Positions 8,223 through 18,895 of a stretch of DNA of 64,000 bases are shown piece by piece. Location of the stretch: NCBI GenBank assembly GCA_016195985.1, contig JACPYP010000016.1, forward strand, positions 186,001-250,000, in the 5' to 3' direction. This stretch comes from Acidobacteriota bacterium (GTDB taxonomy: Bacteria > Acidobacteriota > Holophagae > Holophagales > Holophagaceae). A program made the position numbers and the translations under genes. The notes under the pieces are model-generated. The model was not told the DNA's origin. It saw only the letters and a program-made list of their open reading frames with translations, and did not search any database. The stretch's first letter is position 1. Every line of letters begins with the position of its first letter.

Positions 8223-11009
8223 GAGTTCCTTCAATTCCCGCACGATTTCCGGCGCCTGGCCGCGCGCGCCGCTGAGGGCTTTGGCGAACAGCGCCTTGGC
8301 TTCGTCGGAGCGGCCCTCGGCCCGGGCCAGGCAGGCCAGGGATCGCAGGATGTAGGGCGTCTCCTCCGTGGAAAGGATGCGGCTGCGTTCGAGCAGGGCC
8401 TTGGCCATGCCGCGATGCCCGTCCCGGGCCAGGCATTCCGCTTCGCCGGCCAGGCAGTGGGCCTCCATGACCGCATCCTTAAGCGCCTCGTGGAGCGCCA
8501 GGGATTCACGGTAGAAACCCCGGGCGGCTTCGTAGCGGCCTGCGGCGCGGTTGAGCTCGCCCAGGTTGTAGATGGCCAGGGCCTCCATGGGGCGCAGGTC
8601 GGCCTTCCGAGCCCGGTCCAGGAACTGGCGCACCAGGCCCTCGGCCCGGTCCAGGTCTCCCCGGGCCTGGGATACGCTGGCCAGGCCCATCAGCGAGTAG
8701 ACCAGCCCGTTCTGATCGCCCAGGGCCTCCCGCAGGGCATGGGCCTTCCGGAAGAAGGACTCCGCGCGGTCCAGCCCGCCCTCCTGGGCCAGGGCCAGAT
8801 CGCCGAGGTTGTTGGTGAGAATGGCTTCGCCCCAGCGGTCGCCGTAGCTTTTCACCGTTTCCAGGGCGCCGTTGTATCGCGCTTCGGCGCCCTTGAGGTT
8901 GCCCCGCTCCTTTTCGATGACGGCCAGATTGTTGAGCACCCGGGTGGCGCTCAGCTTGTCGCCCACGGCTTGATAGAGGGCCAGGGACTCCTGGTAGGCG
9001 GCTTCGGCTTCAGCGGTCTTGTGCTGGCGCTGCAGATTCACGCCCAGGGTGGTGTGCGCGCCTGCTTCGTAGTCGAGCTGGCCCAGGGAACGGGCCAGGG
9101 TCAGGACTTCCTGACAGGCCAGGTCCGAGGCTTCCCATTGCCCCGTATCGCCGTACCGGATGGCGAGTTGATGCAGGGCCTTCATTTCCATCACGCGGTT
9201 CCCCTGCGCTCGGGCGGCCCAGCGGGCCCATTGGAACACGGGCTCGGGCGGCGCATCGCTCAGGCGGCTGAGCCCCCGGGCGTACCACAGCACGGCCACC
9301 GGGTAGTCCGGCGCCAGCCGTGTGGCTTCCTTGAGAGCCGGCACGGCCTCCTTGAAATCGCCCTTGTCGATCAGCGCGGCCCCGCGGAGGTAGGCCTCCA
9401 GTGCCTTCGGCGGAAGCTCGGGCACCGGGTTGCGGGCGTGGGAGGAGGCGAGAGGATCCACGGCCTTGAACAACTCTCCGATCACTTGGCGCGCCAAGGG
9501 GATGGAGGCGGGCACCGCGGGCAGCTGCCCGCCTTGCTGGGCCTGGCCGGATTGGCGGACGGCGCCGGCGGCGTCCATCAGTTCGTAGGCCAGGACGTAG
9601 GATCCGCCGGCGTCTTTCTTCAGGGCCCCCTTCAGCAGGAGCGGGGCGCCGAGGGCCGAGGCCAGACGCCCCAGATCCGTGGGGCTGAGCGAACCTTCCG
9701 GCAAGTGGAGGGCGCTCTGGGCCCGGATCACGCTTTCCAGATCCAGGGGCGCCAGCTTGGGGTGTTCCCGCAGGCCCGCTTCCAGCATTTCCGGCAGCAG
9801 ATGGCGCAGCACCGGGTCCAGGGACGGGTCCCCCGTCCGGTTCTGGAACGGAAGCACTGCCAAGCGCGCCGGGCGCTGGCGCACCAGGTCGGCGATGATG
9901 CCGCGGCCCAGGAACCAGTTCGCTCCAGCCGCGAGGGCCGCGGTGGCGGCCACGGCGATGGCGGTCCAGCGCAGCACGCTGTGGGGTCTCAGCAGGTGGC
10001 CGAGGGCTTCCGCCACCCGCGCGGCCGTGGGGCGCTTGAAGGGATGGGCGTCCAGCATGCCGCGCAGCAGGTCGGCGGCGCCCGAAGGCAGGCCGCGCAC
10101 CTTCAGCTCCCGGCGCGACCCTTCGATGATGGCGCGCATCCGCGCCTTGCCCTCGCCGGGGAAAGGATGCTCTCCAGCCAGCAGTTCCCAGGCCACGATG
10201 CCCAGAGAGAAGACATCGCTGGAGGGACCCGCCGCTTGGCCCTGGATCTGTTCAGGGGAGGCATAGCAGGGGCTGCCCATGAAGGTGCCTGCCAAGGTGA
10301 GCTGCTCCCAGCTGTGGGGCCCGGACGGATGGCGCCTGCCCCCTCCTGAGTGGCGCTGGGTCGATTCTCCCGGTTCCGGATCCTGCTTGCGCTCCGCCTC
10401 CTCAAGAGCCTGCAGCAGGGCGAGATTGGGAACGGGGCCCGGCGTGATCTGGGCTTCGCCGGGAAGGTGGGAGTCCGTAATCCGGGCGAGGCCGAAATCC
10501 AGCACCTTCACCAGGAGCCCCGGGTGCCCGCCCTTGCCGGGGGCGACCATGATGTTGCTGGGCTTCAGGTCGCGGTGGACCAGTCCCTTGGCGTGCGCGG
10601 CTTCCAGGGCCATGGCCACGCTGCGGATGACCTGAAGTTTGTCCCGCAGTTTAAGGTCGGGCGCCGCCAGATCCAGGGTCTGTCCTTCCAGCAGCTCCAT
10701 GGCGATGTAGGTGCCGCCGGGGCCGCTCACCCAGTCGTGCACTTGGCAGACATTGGGATGGTTGAGTTGCGCCAAAGCCAGGGCCTCGCGCCGGAATCGC
10801 TCCGGGCCGCCATGCTCGCGCTCTTCGCAGGTGCGCAGGGCCTTGAGGGCCACGGCGCGTTCCAGGGTGGGATCCCAGGCGCGGTACACCTCGCCCATGC
10901 CGCCGACTCCCAGCAATGTTTCCACCTGGAACCGCCCCACCTGGTCGCCCGGCTCCAGGAGCCGCCTCTCGGACGGGAGGGCAGACGCAGGCTGTGGGTC
11001 GTTGGACAT
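8214..11009 (-). CDS. Ser/Thr protein kinase with C-terminal TPR-like region
   Basis: Membrane-anchored Hanks-type kinase, 931 aa from the ATG at 11009 (an in-frame GTG at 11039 is possible). Kinase features: glycine loop LLGVGGMGEVYRAW, Lys56, catalytic loop HRDLKP (145-150), DFG 171-173, SPE in place of APE at 251-253, and FSLGIVAWELLAGEHPF. A transmembrane segment at about 347-367 is followed by a FlgO/TolB-like domain (LAVLPFQNRTGDPSLDPVLR) and many TPR-like helical repeats (e.g. AEAAYQESLALYQAVGDKLSA) to the end. The DFG-to-SPE stretch is about 80 residues, much longer than usual, with a polar insertion. Convergent with the SpoIIE phosphatase gene. Confidence 0.9.
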   Translation of the reverse strand: MSNDPQPASALPSERRLLEPGDQVGRFQVETLLGVGGMGEVYRAWDPTLERAVALKALRTCEEREHGGPERFRREALALAQLNHPNVCQVHDWVSGPGGTYIAMELLEGQTLDLAAPDLKLRDKLQVIRSVAMALEAAHAKGLVHRDLKPSNIMVAPGKGGHPGLLVKVLDFGLARITDSHLPGEAQITPGPVPNLALLQALEEAERKQDPEPGESTQRHSGGGRRHPSGPHSWEQLTLAGTFMGSPCYASPEQIQGQAAGPSSDVFSLGIVAWELLAGEHPFPGEGKARMRAIIEGSRRELKVRGLPSGAADLLRGMLDAHPFKRPTAARVAEALGHLLRPHSVLRWTAIAVAATAALAAGANWFLGRGIIADLVRQRPARLAVLPFQNRTGDPSLDPVLRHLLPEMLEAGLREHPKLAPLDLESVIRAQSALHLPEGSLSPTDLGRLASALGAPLLLKGALKKDAGGSYVLAYELMDAAGAVRQSGQAQQGGQLPAVPASIPLARQVIGELFKAVDPLASSHARNPVPELPPKALEAYLRGAALIDKGDFKEAVPALKEATRLAPDYPVAVLWYARGLSRLSDAPPEPVFQWARWAARAQGNRVMEMKALHQLAIRYGDTGQWEASDLACQEVLTLARSLGQLDYEAGAHTTLGVNLQRQHKTAEAEAAYQESLALYQAVGDKLSATRVLNNLAVIEKERGNLKGAEARYNGALETVKSYGDRWGEAILTNNLGDLALAQEGGLDRAESFFRKAHALREALGDQNGLVYSLMGLASVSQARGDLDRAEGLVRQFLDRARKADLRPMEALAIYNLGELNRAAGRYEAARGFYRESLALHEALKDAVMEAHCLAGEAECLARDGHRGMAKALLERSRILSTEETPYILRSLACLARAEGRSDEAKALFAKALSGARGQAPEIVRELKELSR

Positions 11010-11075
11010 GGCGCACCGGGGTCGCGTTAAACGTATCACATCGCTGTGGGTCCGGTTCCCACTTCCTCGGCGGCT

Positions 11076-12395
11076 TCACTCGTCCAGCGTGGCCTTCCGC
11101 TCACCGTCCTTCCACCGGAGCCGGAGCTTGGCCCCCGCGGGGAGGCTGGCCGAGGCGGTGACGGGCCGGCCCTCGGGTCCCAGCGCCAGCACGAAACCCC
11201 GTTGCAGCGGGCCCGTGGGGTCCAGGCCCTGCATGCGTTCTGTCTGCACGGCCAGGCGCTGCTCGCGGCGTTGCAGCAGGCGCTGCAGCGCCGGCCCCAG
11301 CCGTCGCTGGGCCTCCCGCACCCGGGGCAGGTCCAGTTCTCCCGCGGCCAGGGATCCGGCGTGGCGGAGCCGTTGCTGCAGCAGGGCCAGACGGCCGGCG
11401 GCCCCATCGAGGCCGCGGCTGGGGTGGGCCAGGGCCAGGCGCTGGGCCAGCGCAGCGAAGCGGGCGGCGAGGGGCGCCAGGGGCTCGGCCCGTTGAAGAC
11501 CATGGTCGGTGAGCAGGTTCAGGTTGGTCTCCAGGCCCCGCAACCGCCAAAGGGTTTTGGCCGTGAGGGCTTCCACGCGGCGAAGCAGCTCGGCGGAGAG
11601 GGCGGCGCGGTCCGGAGTCGCCCATTCCGCGGCCTGGCTGGGGGTGGCGGCGCGGCGGTCCGCGGCAAGGTCCACCAGGGTGGTGTCGATCTCATGACCG
11701 ACGCCGGTGATGACGGGGATCCTGCATTCCGCCACGGCCCGCACCAGCTCTGGGTCGTTGAAGGCCCAGAGGTCCTCCTGGCTGCCGCCGCCCCGCACCA
11801 GCAGCAGGGCCTCGCAGCCCCAGTGCGCATCCTGCGCTTCCTGGATGGCGAGCAGGGTTTCGGGCACGCAGCGGTCGCCCTGCGCGGCGGCCGGCGCGAT
11901 GAGCAGGTCGATGCCCGGCGCGCGGCGGGAGGTCACTTCCAGCACATCCCGGAGGGCGGCGCCGCCCAGGGCTGCCACCACCCCAAGCCGCTTGGGGAAG
12001 CGGGGCAGGGGGCGCTTGGGCCGGTCGAAGAGGCCGCAGGCCCTCAGCTCCGCCTCCAGCTGGCGCAGGCGCGCCTGCAGATCCCCCGCGCCGGCGAGTT
12101 CGCAATGGGTCACGGCCAGGGTGAGGGTGCCGCCCGCCACGTAGAGATTCAGACTGCCCTTCAATACCACCCGCTGCCCGTCCGCGGGCCGGTGCTGGAT
12201 GAAGCGCTGCTGGCTGGCCCATACCGCGCAGGACAGGGCGGCGCCCTCTTCCTTCAGCGTGAAATACCAATGCTTGCCCGAGCCGCGGAAATTGGAGACC
12301 TCGCCTACCACGCACAACGCGGCGAAAGGCGGCTCCAGGCGCGCCTTGACCTGCTCCAGCAGGCGCTTGACCGAAAGGGGCGCGGGTTCGTTCAT
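11076..12395 (-). CDS. xseA: Exodeoxyribonuclease VII large subunit
   Basis: Large subunit of the nuclease degrading single-stranded DNA to oligonucleotides, 439 aa (usual length). N-terminal OB-fold ([20 protein letters not shown]) is followed by the catalytic domain with [20 protein letters not shown], the ARG-less variant [17 protein letters not shown], the motif [20 protein letters not shown], and [22 protein letters not shown]. The C-terminal coiled coil ends with [17 protein letters not shown]. No xseB is seen next to it in this window. Confidence 0.95.
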   Translation of the reverse strand: MNEPAPLSVKRLLEQVKARLEPPFAALCVVGEVSNFRGSGKHWYFTLKEEGAALSCAVWASQQRFIQHRPADGQRVVLKGSLNLYVAGGTLTLAVTHCELAGAGDLQARLRQLEAELRACGLFDRPKRPLPRFPKRLGVVAALGGAALRDVLEVTSRRAPGIDLLIAPAAAQGDRCVPETLLAIQEAQDAHWGCEALLLVRGGGSQEDLWAFNDPELVRAVAECRIPVITGVGHEIDTTLVDLAADRRAATPSQAAEWATPDRAALSAELLRRVEALTAKTLWRLRGLETNLNLLTDHGLQRAEPLAPLAARFAALAQRLALAHPSRGLDGAAGRLALLQQRLRHAGSLAAGELDLPRVREAQRRLGPALQRLLQRREQRLAVQTERMQGLDPTGPLQRGFVLALGPEGRPVTASASLPAGAKLRLRWKDGERKATLDE

Positions 12396-12583
12396 GGCGT
12401 GGACACCGGTCTGGATCCATGGAAGGGACGGAGGAAGGGAAGAGGCAGAGGGGATTCCGAGGCCCTTCCAGGCTAGCGGATCAGCGGGCCATGCGGCAGC
12501 TTGTGCCGCGCCTTTTCATGGCGGTTTCCACCGGCGCCGATGACGGGGTGGACCGCGCCTTGGAAGGGTCTGGGAGGGAAGCC

Positions 12584-14170
12584 ATGTCATTGAGGGGTAT
12601 CCGGAAATGGTCCCAGGGGCTTTCGGGCCGGATCGTCCTGCACAGCCTTCTCCCGGTGGGGCTCTTCCTGATGCTGCTCTTCGCGGTGTTCCTGCCGCGG
12701 CTTGAGCGGTCGGCCATGGCCACCAAAAAAGCCGGGCTCCGCAACCTGGTGGAACTGGCCATGGGCATCCTGGAAAACCAGGAGGTGGAGGTCCGGGCTG
12801 GCCGCCGGACCCGCCAGTACGCCGAGTCCCGGGCCAAGGAGCTCATCGCCAACCTCCATTTCGACGGCAAGAACTATTTGTGGATCCAGGCGGAAGGCCC
12901 GCGCATCGTCCATCACCCCATGGCCAACCTGGTGGGCAAAGCCACGGATTCCCTGGAACCGCGCATGGCGAAGCTGTTCCGCGACATGGACCAGCTGGCC
13001 GTTTCCGCCGAAGGCGGATTCATGGAGTACGAGTGGCCCCGCCCCGGGGAATCGGGCCTCATCCCGAAGATCTCCTATGTGAAGCGCTATGGCGACTGGG
13101 GCTGGATCCTCGGGGCCGGTGTGTACACGGATGACGTGAAAAGAGACGTGACCGCCACCTTTTTCTGGATGCTGGGGGCCACTCTGCTGCTCGCCGGGGC
13201 CGTGCTCATCCTTTCGCTCCGGTTCGCGGGGAAAATCACCCGGCCCCTCGGGCGCCTGGTGGAGGGGCTGCAAAACAGCGACCTGTCCCGGGAGCTGGCC
13301 ATCGAAACCGAGGACGAGGTGGGAGCCGCGGCCCGCGCCTTCAACACCTACAACGCGGATCTTCGCGGCACCGTGCTGGAGGTCAAGCAGCTGGCGGAAA
13401 GGGTGGCTTCGGGAAGCACGGAATTGGCCGCCTCATCCGAGCAGATGGCGGTCTCCGTGGAGGAGATCGCCCGGGTGGGCGAGGCGATGCGGACCTCCGG
13501 GGAGCAAGTGGTTCAGGCCATGAAGGGCCTGATCCGGAATCTGGGGGAGGTGAGCGCCCAGACCCAGCAGGTGGGCGAGCGCAGCAGCCTGGCCGTGACC
13601 GAAACGGAGAAGGGCAGCCGCTCCGGAGAAGCGGCCACGGAAGGCATGGGCAACATCCAGAAAGTCACGGGAGACATTTTCCAGGCGGTCCAGGTGATCC
13701 AGGAGATCGCCAACCAGACCAACCTCCTCAGCCTGAACGCCGCCATCGAGGCCGCGAAGGCGGGCGAACAGGGCAAGGGCTTCTCCGTGGTCGCCGAGGA
13801 GGTGCGCAAACTGGCGGAGCGCTGCGCTGAAGCCGCCAGGGACATCGAGCAGCTCATCGAACAGGCCCAGGGTACGGTTTCACAGGGCACGGACCGGGTG
13901 GCCGAGACCCTGCGCAACCTGGAATCCATCCGGGGCCAGATCGGCGCCATCGCCGCCAACATCCAGGAAGTGGACAAGCTGGGCCAGCACGAAGCCCAGA
14001 CGGGCGCCTCGGTGGAAGCGCTCATGGACCGGACCGTCGGGCAGCTGGGGCAGAATGCCGCGGCCACCCACCAACTCGCCACCAAGGTGCGCGAGGTCAC
14101 GGCCACTTCGGAAGAATTGTCCAACGTGGCCGAAGGCCTGGGAGAGGTCGTGCGCGGGTTCCGGTTGTAG
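12584..14170 (+). CDS. Methyl-accepting chemotaxis protein with single Cache sensor domain
   Basis: Chemoreceptor of 528 aa. TM1 about 20-37 ([18 protein letters not shown]), a periplasmic sCache_2 domain with the family motif [13 protein letters not shown] and [18 protein letters not shown]2 about 187-206, a HAMP segment ([13 protein letters not shown]), then a signalling hairpin whose tip carries [20 protein letters not shown]. sCache_2 receptors often bind small carboxylates; ligand not assignable. The ATG at 12584 is preferred over an upstream in-frame start at 12419 because TGGGAGGGA lies just upstream and the extra 55 residues look non-coding. No che genes nearby. Confidence 0.92.
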   Translation: MSLRGIRKWSQGLSGRIVLHSLLPVGLFLMLLFAVFLPRLERSAMATKKAGLRNLVELAMGILENQEVEVRAGRRTRQYAESRAKELIANLHFDGKNYLWIQAEGPRIVHHPMANLVGKATDSLEPRMAKLFRDMDQLAVSAEGGFMEYEWPRPGESGLIPKISYVKRYGDWGWILGAGVYTDDVKRDVTATFFWMLGATLLLAGAVLILSLRFAGKITRPLGRLVEGLQNSDLSRELAIETEDEVGAAARAFNTYNADLRGTVLEVKQLAERVASGSTELAASSEQMAVSVEEIARVGEAMRTSGEQVVQAMKGLIRNLGEVSAQTQQVGERSSLAVTETEKGSRSGEAATEGMGNIQKVTGDIFQAVQVIQEIANQTNLLSLNAAIEAAKAGEQGKGFSVVAEEVRKLAERCAEAARDIEQLIEQAQGTVSQGTDRVAETLRNLESIRGQIGAIAANIQEVDKLGQHEAQTGASVEALMDRTVGQLGQNAAATHQLATKVREVTATSEELSNVAEGLGEVVRGFRL

Positions 14171-14215
14171 TTCACCCGCCGGCGGAAACGGTCTACCATG
14201 GGCCCACGAGGATGG

Positions 14216-14290
14216 ATGCCTATTTACCTGAAAGTCGTGGTTGAAATGAGGACGGACGCTGAAGAAGCGCGCTGGGACGGGATCCGCTGA
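14216..14290 (+). CDS. Possible 24-aa peptide
   Basis: A 24-codon frame, MPIYLKVVVEMRTDAEEARW and four more residues, with GAGG four nt upstream of the ATG. The residue pattern looks protein-like (strand then amphipathic helix) and could be the remaining N-terminus of a lost gene. No family recognised; chance is quite possible. Confidence 0.22.
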   Translation: MPIYLKVVVEMRTDAEEARWDGIR

Positions 14291-14320
14291 TCCACGTCCC
14301 AGGCCGCTGACGCTTTCATC

Positions 14321-14334
14321 GCCCCGCGAGGGGC
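14321..14334 (+). terminator. Small GC hairpin upstream of rsgA
   Basis: GCCCC-GCGA-GGGGC stem with a GNRA-like loop, followed after about 7 nt by a TTTT run. It may end transcription from the chemoreceptor gene, or may be incidental. Confidence 0.3.
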
Positions 14335-14361
14335 CTGTCCGTTTTCTATCTGGAGTTTTCC

Positions 14362-15411
14362 ATGACTTGCCATCCGGAGCTGGCCCCTTGGGGCTGGCGA
14401 TCCGCATTTGAATGCCATGTCCCCGAGGGGTTCCGTCCGGCCCGCGTGCTGGCCCGCCACCGGGCCTTTTGGACGGTGCATGACGGCCGGTTCCCGCAGC
14501 GCGCCGTTCTGCGGGGGACCTTCCTCCATGACGCCGACCCGGGCGCCCTTCCGGTCACCGGGGATTGGGTGCTTCTGGCCGCCGATCCCGCCGATGTCCG
14601 CATCCACGGGCTGCTGCCGCGCTCGGGGCTGCTCCGCCGCCGGGAGCCCGGTTCTCCGCCCCGCGCCCAGGCGCTTGCGGCCCATGTGGAAACGGCCCTC
14701 CTCGTCGGCGCCTTGAACGGCGATTTCAACCTCCGCCGCCTGGAGCGGACTTTGGTCCAGGTGGCCGCCGAAGGGATCCGTGCGGTTCTCGTGCTGACCA
14801 AGGCCGACCTGCGTCCGGATTGGCAGGCCTGCCTGAGGGATGCCCGGGCCCTGGGAGCGGCCGGGGCGCTAGCGCTTTCAGTCCGCGAGGGATGGGGGCT
14901 GGAGGGGCTGGAGCCCTTCTTGTGCCCAGGCGACACCTTGGCGCTGCTGGGATCCAGCGGGGCGGGCAAATCCACCCTGCTGAATGCGCTCCTGGGCGAA
15001 GCCCGGCAACAGGTGGGCGACGTGCGGCGGGGGGACGGCAAAGGCCGCCACACCACCACCCACCGGGAGCTTTTCCCCTTGCCGGGGGGCGCCCTGATGG
15101 TCGATACCCCGGGCCTGCGGGAATGGCAGCTCTGGAACGCCGGTGAAGGAGTGGACCACGCTTTCGCAGACCTCGAAGAGATGGCGGCAGGTTGCCGGTT
15201 CAGCGATTGCACCCACACGGCGGAACCCGGCTGCGCGGTGCTGGAGGCGGTGGCCCAGGGGAGGGTGTCGGCCGGGCGCCTGGAGAGCCAGCGGAAACTG
15301 GCCCGTGAATCGGCCTTTCAACAAAGCCTGGAGGACAGGAGCCTCCAGCAGGACCGCAAGGCGAGGGAAAAAAGGCTGTCTCGCGCCATTCGGAGTTTCA
15401 AGAAACACTGA
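14362..15411 (+). CDS. rsgA: Small ribosomal subunit biogenesis GTPase RsgA
   Basis: Circularly permuted GTPase acting late in 30S maturation, 349 aa. An N-terminal OB-fold (VLRGTFLHDADPGALPVTGD) precedes the G motifs in permuted order: G4 TKAD (146-149), G1 SSGAGKST (198-205), G2 region GRHTTTHRELF, G3 DTPG (248-251). The C-terminal zinc-binding segment CRFSDCTHTAEPGCAV supplies Cys, Cys, His, Cys. The start has GGAG nearby (TATCTGGAGTTTTCC). Length and motif order leave little doubt. Confidence 0.95.
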   Translation: MTCHPELAPWGWRSAFECHVPEGFRPARVLARHRAFWTVHDGRFPQRAVLRGTFLHDADPGALPVTGDWVLLAADPADVRIHGLLPRSGLLRRREPGSPPRAQALAAHVETALLVGALNGDFNLRRLERTLVQVAAEGIRAVLVLTKADLRPDWQACLRDARALGAAGALALSVREGWGLEGLEPFLCPGDTLALLGSSGAGKSTLLNALLGEARQQVGDVRRGDGKGRHTTTHRELFPLPGGALMVDTPGLREWQLWNAGEGVDHAFADLEEMAAGCRFSDCTHTAEPGCAVLEAVAQGRVSAGRLESQRKLARESAFQQSLEDRSLQQDRKAREKRLSRAIRSFKKH

Positions 15412-15478
15412 TCGTTCTACACTGGCGTTCCATCGCCTTACGATGCTCGGCCAAGAGGCCATTCTGTGGGGAGGAATC

Positions 15479-18400
15479 ATGCAGCAGCCCGTTCGGACTT
15501 TATGGGTTCTGGTGGCGGGGCTGGGCCTTTCGGCCCTGCCCGCCCTGGCCCAGACCAAGCTCTTGCGTTTTCCGGATATTCACGGCGACAAGGTGGCCTT
15601 CACCTACGGCGGGGACCTCTGGACGGCATCCGCCGCGGGTGGCGCGGCCGTGCGGCTCACCGCCCATCCCGGCCTGGAACTCTTCGCGAAGTTCAGCCCC
15701 GACGGGAAGTGGATCGCCTTCACGGGACAGTACGACGGCGACGAGCAGGTCTACGTGATTCCCAGCGGCGGCGGCATCCCGCGCCAGCTCACCTTCGATC
15801 CCGCCGCTGGCCCGCTGCCTCCGCGGGGGGGCTACGACCACCAGGTGGTGGGGTGGACGCCGGACGGCAGCAGCGTGCTCTTCCGCGCGGCCGCCGACGC
15901 GGATGGCGTTCTCAGCCGCACGGCGCTCTACACCGTGAGCCTGGGTGGCGGCCTGCCCAAGAAGCTGCCCATGCCCACGGCGGGGCCCGGTTCCTACTCG
16001 CCCGATGGCAAACGCATCGCCTATGCGCCCATGTTCCGCGACTTCCGGCACTGGAAGCGCTACGAGGGCGGATGGGCGCAGGATCTCTACGTCTTCGACC
16101 TGGCCACCCGCCAGCAGAAAAAGGTGGCCGCCAGCAAGCGCACCGAGCGCGATCCCATGTGGATCGGGGACAAGGTCTACTTCGCCTCCGACCGCGACGG
16201 CACCCTGAACCTCTATTCGGTGGAGCCCAGCTCCGACGCCGTCAAGCAGCTCACCTTCCAGAAGACCTGGGATGTCCGCTGGCCCTCCAGCGACCACCAG
16301 TCCCGCATCGTGTACGAGTTGAACGGCGAGCTGCGCGTGTTCAACGTGCAGGACGGCAGCGACCGCGGGATCTCCATCACGGTGCCCACGGATGGCGGGG
16401 CCTCGAGGCCCTCCCACATCAGCGTGGAGCGCAACATCGAGGGGTTCGCCCTTTCGCCCAAGGGTGAGCGCGCCCTCTTCGTGGCCCGGGGCGATGTCTT
16501 CACCGTGCCCATCGAGAAGGGCCCCACCCGCAATCTCACTCATAGCTCCGGGACCCACGACAAGCATGCCCGCTGGTCGCCCGACGGCAAGAAGATCGCC
16601 TTCGTCTCGGATCAGAGCGGCGAGGAGCAGCTCTACCTGATGGACCAGGAGGGCAAGGGCAAGCCCGAGGCCCTCACCACCGGCCTGGCCGTGCCCCTCA
16701 ACGCGCCGGTGTGGGCGCCGAACGGCAAGCACCTCGCCTTCACGGACAAGGACGGGGTGGTCTACGTGCTCGCCCTGGCCGACCGCAAGCTGGTGAAGGC
16801 CGCCAAGGATGAATTCGGCCAGGCCGGCGACCTGGCCTGGTCGCCGGACGGCCAGTTCCTCGCCTTCTCCCTGGGCAACCTGAACGGCATGCGGAGCCTT
16901 CACGTCTGGGGCCTGGGGGACCAGCAGCTGCACCGTCTCACGGGCGACCTGTTTTCCGTCACGGAGCCGGTTTGGGACCCGGACGGGAAGTACCTCTACA
17001 CCCTCAGCCGCCGCGACTACGCGCCCCAGATCAGCAACCTGGAATTCGATTATGCGGGCAACCGCAACGTGGACGTGATCGCCTACAGCTTGCGGAAAGA
17101 CGTGCCCCATCCCTTCCCGCCCGAAAGCGACGAGGTGGGCGCGGCCCCGGAGAAGAAGGAGGAGGGAGACAAGAAGGCGGAGGCCCCCAAGGGGCCGGTG
17201 TCCGTGCGCGTCGATTGGGATGGCTTTGAGCAGCGCGGCACCCGGGTGCCCGTGCCCGCGGACAATCTGGCCTCCCTGGAAGCGGCGCGGGGCTTCCTGC
17301 TCTACGCCAAGCAGCAGCCCTTCGTCTACGGCGAGATCAACGGGCGGCGCAGCGGGGGCAGCAGCCTCTGGATCTTCGATCTGAAGAAGCGCCAGGAAAG
17401 CGAACTGCTGCCGGATGTCCAAGGCTGGACGCTGAGCCAGGACGGCAACAAGGTGCTGGCCCGAACGGGCCAGGGACCGGCGGCCTCGTACCAGCTCATC
17501 GACGCCAAGCCCAAGGCCGCGGAGAAGAAGACGGTCTCCACCAAGGATCTCGCCGTGGACCGCATTCCGGCGGAGGAGTGGCGGGAGGTCTACGACGAGG
17601 TGTGGCGGCGCTTCCGCGACAACTTCTACGTGAAGAACATGCACGGCTACGACTGGAAGGCGCTCCGCGAGCAGTACCGGCCCTGGCTCCAGCACGTGAC
17701 CCACCGCTCGGACCTCACCTACCTCATCACTGAGCTCATCGCCGAGCTGAACATTGGCCACACCTACACGGAGGGTGGCGACGCCTTCCTGCCCGAGCGC
17801 GCCCGCGTGGGCCTTCCCGGCGCCCATCTGGAGCTGGATGAAGCCGCCGGACGCTACCGGCTGGCGCGCATCTACCGGGGCCACAACGAAGAGCCCAAGT
17901 ACCGCAGCCCCCTCACGGAAGCGGGCGTGGACGCCCGGGAGGGCGACTACATCCTGGCCATCGACGGCGCGGAGCTGAAGGCCACGGACAACCCCTATCA
18001 GATGCTCCGCCACAAGACCTTCGCCGTGACCCTCACCCTTAATGGCAAACCCACCCTGGAAGGCGCGCGGCAGGTCACCTACAAGCCCATCGACAACGAT
18101 GCTTCCTTGCGCTACCTGGACTTCGTGCTGCGCTCCAAGGAGACCGTGGACAAACTGAGCGGCGGCAAGGTGGGCTACCTCCACATTCCCGACATGGGAG
18201 CGCCGGGGCTCTATGAGTTCGTCAAGTGGTACTACCCCCAGATCCGCAAGGAGGGCCTGGTGATCGACGTCCGCGCCAACGGCGGCGGCAACACCAGCCA
18301 GATGTTCCTGGAGCGTCTGGGCAAGAAGCTGCTCGGCACCCGCTTCGGCAACAACAGTGAGCACCCGAGCACCTATCCCAGCACGGTGTTCCACGGCCAC

Positions 18401-18769
18401 ATGGTGGCCCTCATCAGCGAGACCAGCGCCAGCGACGGCGACATCTTCCCCTACCACTTCCGCTTCGCGGGCCTCGGTCCACTCATCGGCAAGCGGACCT
18501 GGGGCGGCGTGGTGGGCGGTGGCAATTCGCCGCTCATTGATGGCGGCGCCGTCTTCGTGCCGCGCTCGGGCACCAATGCGCCCACCGGCGAATGGATCAT
18601 CGAGGGTGAAGGCGTAAGCCCTGACATCGAGGTGGAGAACGATCCCGCATCCATGCTCGCGGGTCACGACCTCCAGCTGGAGCGGGGCGTGCAGGAGGTG
18701 CTGAAGCGCATCGCCGAGAAGCCCATGCACCTTCCGAAGCGGCCTGCGGATCCAGTGAAGACGAAGTAG
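15479..18769 (+). CDS. Tricorn-like S41 protease, exported
   Basis: 1096-aa homologue of the Tricorn core protease, which in archaea trims proteasome peptides; bacterial exported versions probably act on periplasmic peptides. A signal peptide ([20 protein letters not shown]) leads to a beta-propeller ([16 protein letters not shown]), a second propeller ([20 protein letters not shown]), a charged linker, a helical bundle, a PDZ domain (about residues 790-860) and the S41 domain. The active-site segment is [16 protein letters not shown], with the nucleophilic serine preceding ASDGD. The ATG at 15479 has GAGGAATC upstream; the frame extends further but overlaps rsgA. Neighbouring peptidase genes support a role in peptide use. 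Confidence 0.92.
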   Translation: MQQPVRTLWVLVAGLGLSALPALAQTKLLRFPDIHGDKVAFTYGGDLWTASAAGGAAVRLTAHPGLELFAKFSPDGKWIAFTGQYDGDEQVYVIPSGGGIPRQLTFDPAAGPLPPRGGYDHQVVGWTPDGSSVLFRAAADADGVLSRTALYTVSLGGGLPKKLPMPTAGPGSYSPDGKRIAYAPMFRDFRHWKRYEGGWAQDLYVFDLATRQQKKVAASKRTERDPMWIGDKVYFASDRDGTLNLYSVEPSSDAVKQLTFQKTWDVRWPSSDHQSRIVYELNGELRVFNVQDGSDRGISITVPTDGGASRPSHISVERNIEGFALSPKGERALFVARGDVFTVPIEKGPTRNLTHSSGTHDKHARWSPDGKKIAFVSDQSGEEQLYLMDQEGKGKPEALTTGLAVPLNAPVWAPNGKHLAFTDKDGVVYVLALADRKLVKAAKDEFGQAGDLAWSPDGQFLAFSLGNLNGMRSLHVWGLGDQQLHRLTGDLFSVTEPVWDPDGKYLYTLSRRDYAPQISNLEFDYAGNRNVDVIAYSLRKDVPHPFPPESDEVGAAPEKKEEGDKKAEAPKGPVSVRVDWDGFEQRGTRVPVPADNLASLEAARGFLLYAKQQPFVYGEINGRRSGGSSLWIFDLKKRQESELLPDVQGWTLSQDGNKVLARTGQGPAASYQLIDAKPKAAEKKTVSTKDLAVDRIPAEEWREVYDEVWRRFRDNFYVKNMHGYDWKALREQYRPWLQHVTHRSDLTYLITELIAELNIGHTYTEGGDAFLPERARVGLPGAHLELDEAAGRYRLARIYRGHNEEPKYRSPLTEAGVDAREGDYILAIDGAELKATDNPYQMLRHKTFAVTLTLNGKPTLEGARQVTYKPIDNDASLRYLDFVLRSKETVDKLSGGKVGYLHIPDMGAPGLYEFVKWYYPQIRKEGLVIDVRANGGGNTSQMFLERLGKKLLGTRFGNNSEHPSTYPSTVFHGHMVALISETSASDGDIFPYHFRFAGLGPLIGKRTWGGVVGGGNSPLIDGGAVFVPRSGTNAPTGEWIIEGEGVSPDIEVENDPASMLAGHDLQLERGVQEVLKRIAEKPMHLPKRPADPVKTK

Positions 18770-18790
18770 TCTCGGCTACAGGAAAAACAT

Positions 18791-18869
18791 CACCACGAAG
18801 ACGCGAAGGCACGAAGAAAAGCGGGTAAAACGAAGCCAGCTTCCTTCGCGTCTTCGTGACTTCGTGGTG
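18791..18869. repeat. Intergenic palindrome (CACCACGAAG type)
   Basis: CACCACGAAGACGCGAAGG (18791-18809) pairs in two blocks with CCTTCGCGT (18843-18851) and CTTCGTGGTG (18860-18869), the right arm carrying an extra CTTCGTGA-like unit. Accordion-like structure between the protease and glycerate kinase genes. Confidence 0.8.
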
Positions 18870-18895
18870 AATCTGTTTCAGGGAGGCCTGAACCC

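Noticed and set aside
8415-10349. 644-codon frame opposite the kinase gene
   Set aside because: Composition shadow; the kinase reading frame has all catalytic motifs.
15500-18730. 1076-codon frame antisense to the Tricorn-like gene
   Set aside because: Low-complexity translation of the complementary strand; the plus-strand gene has a full signal peptide and catalytic motifs.
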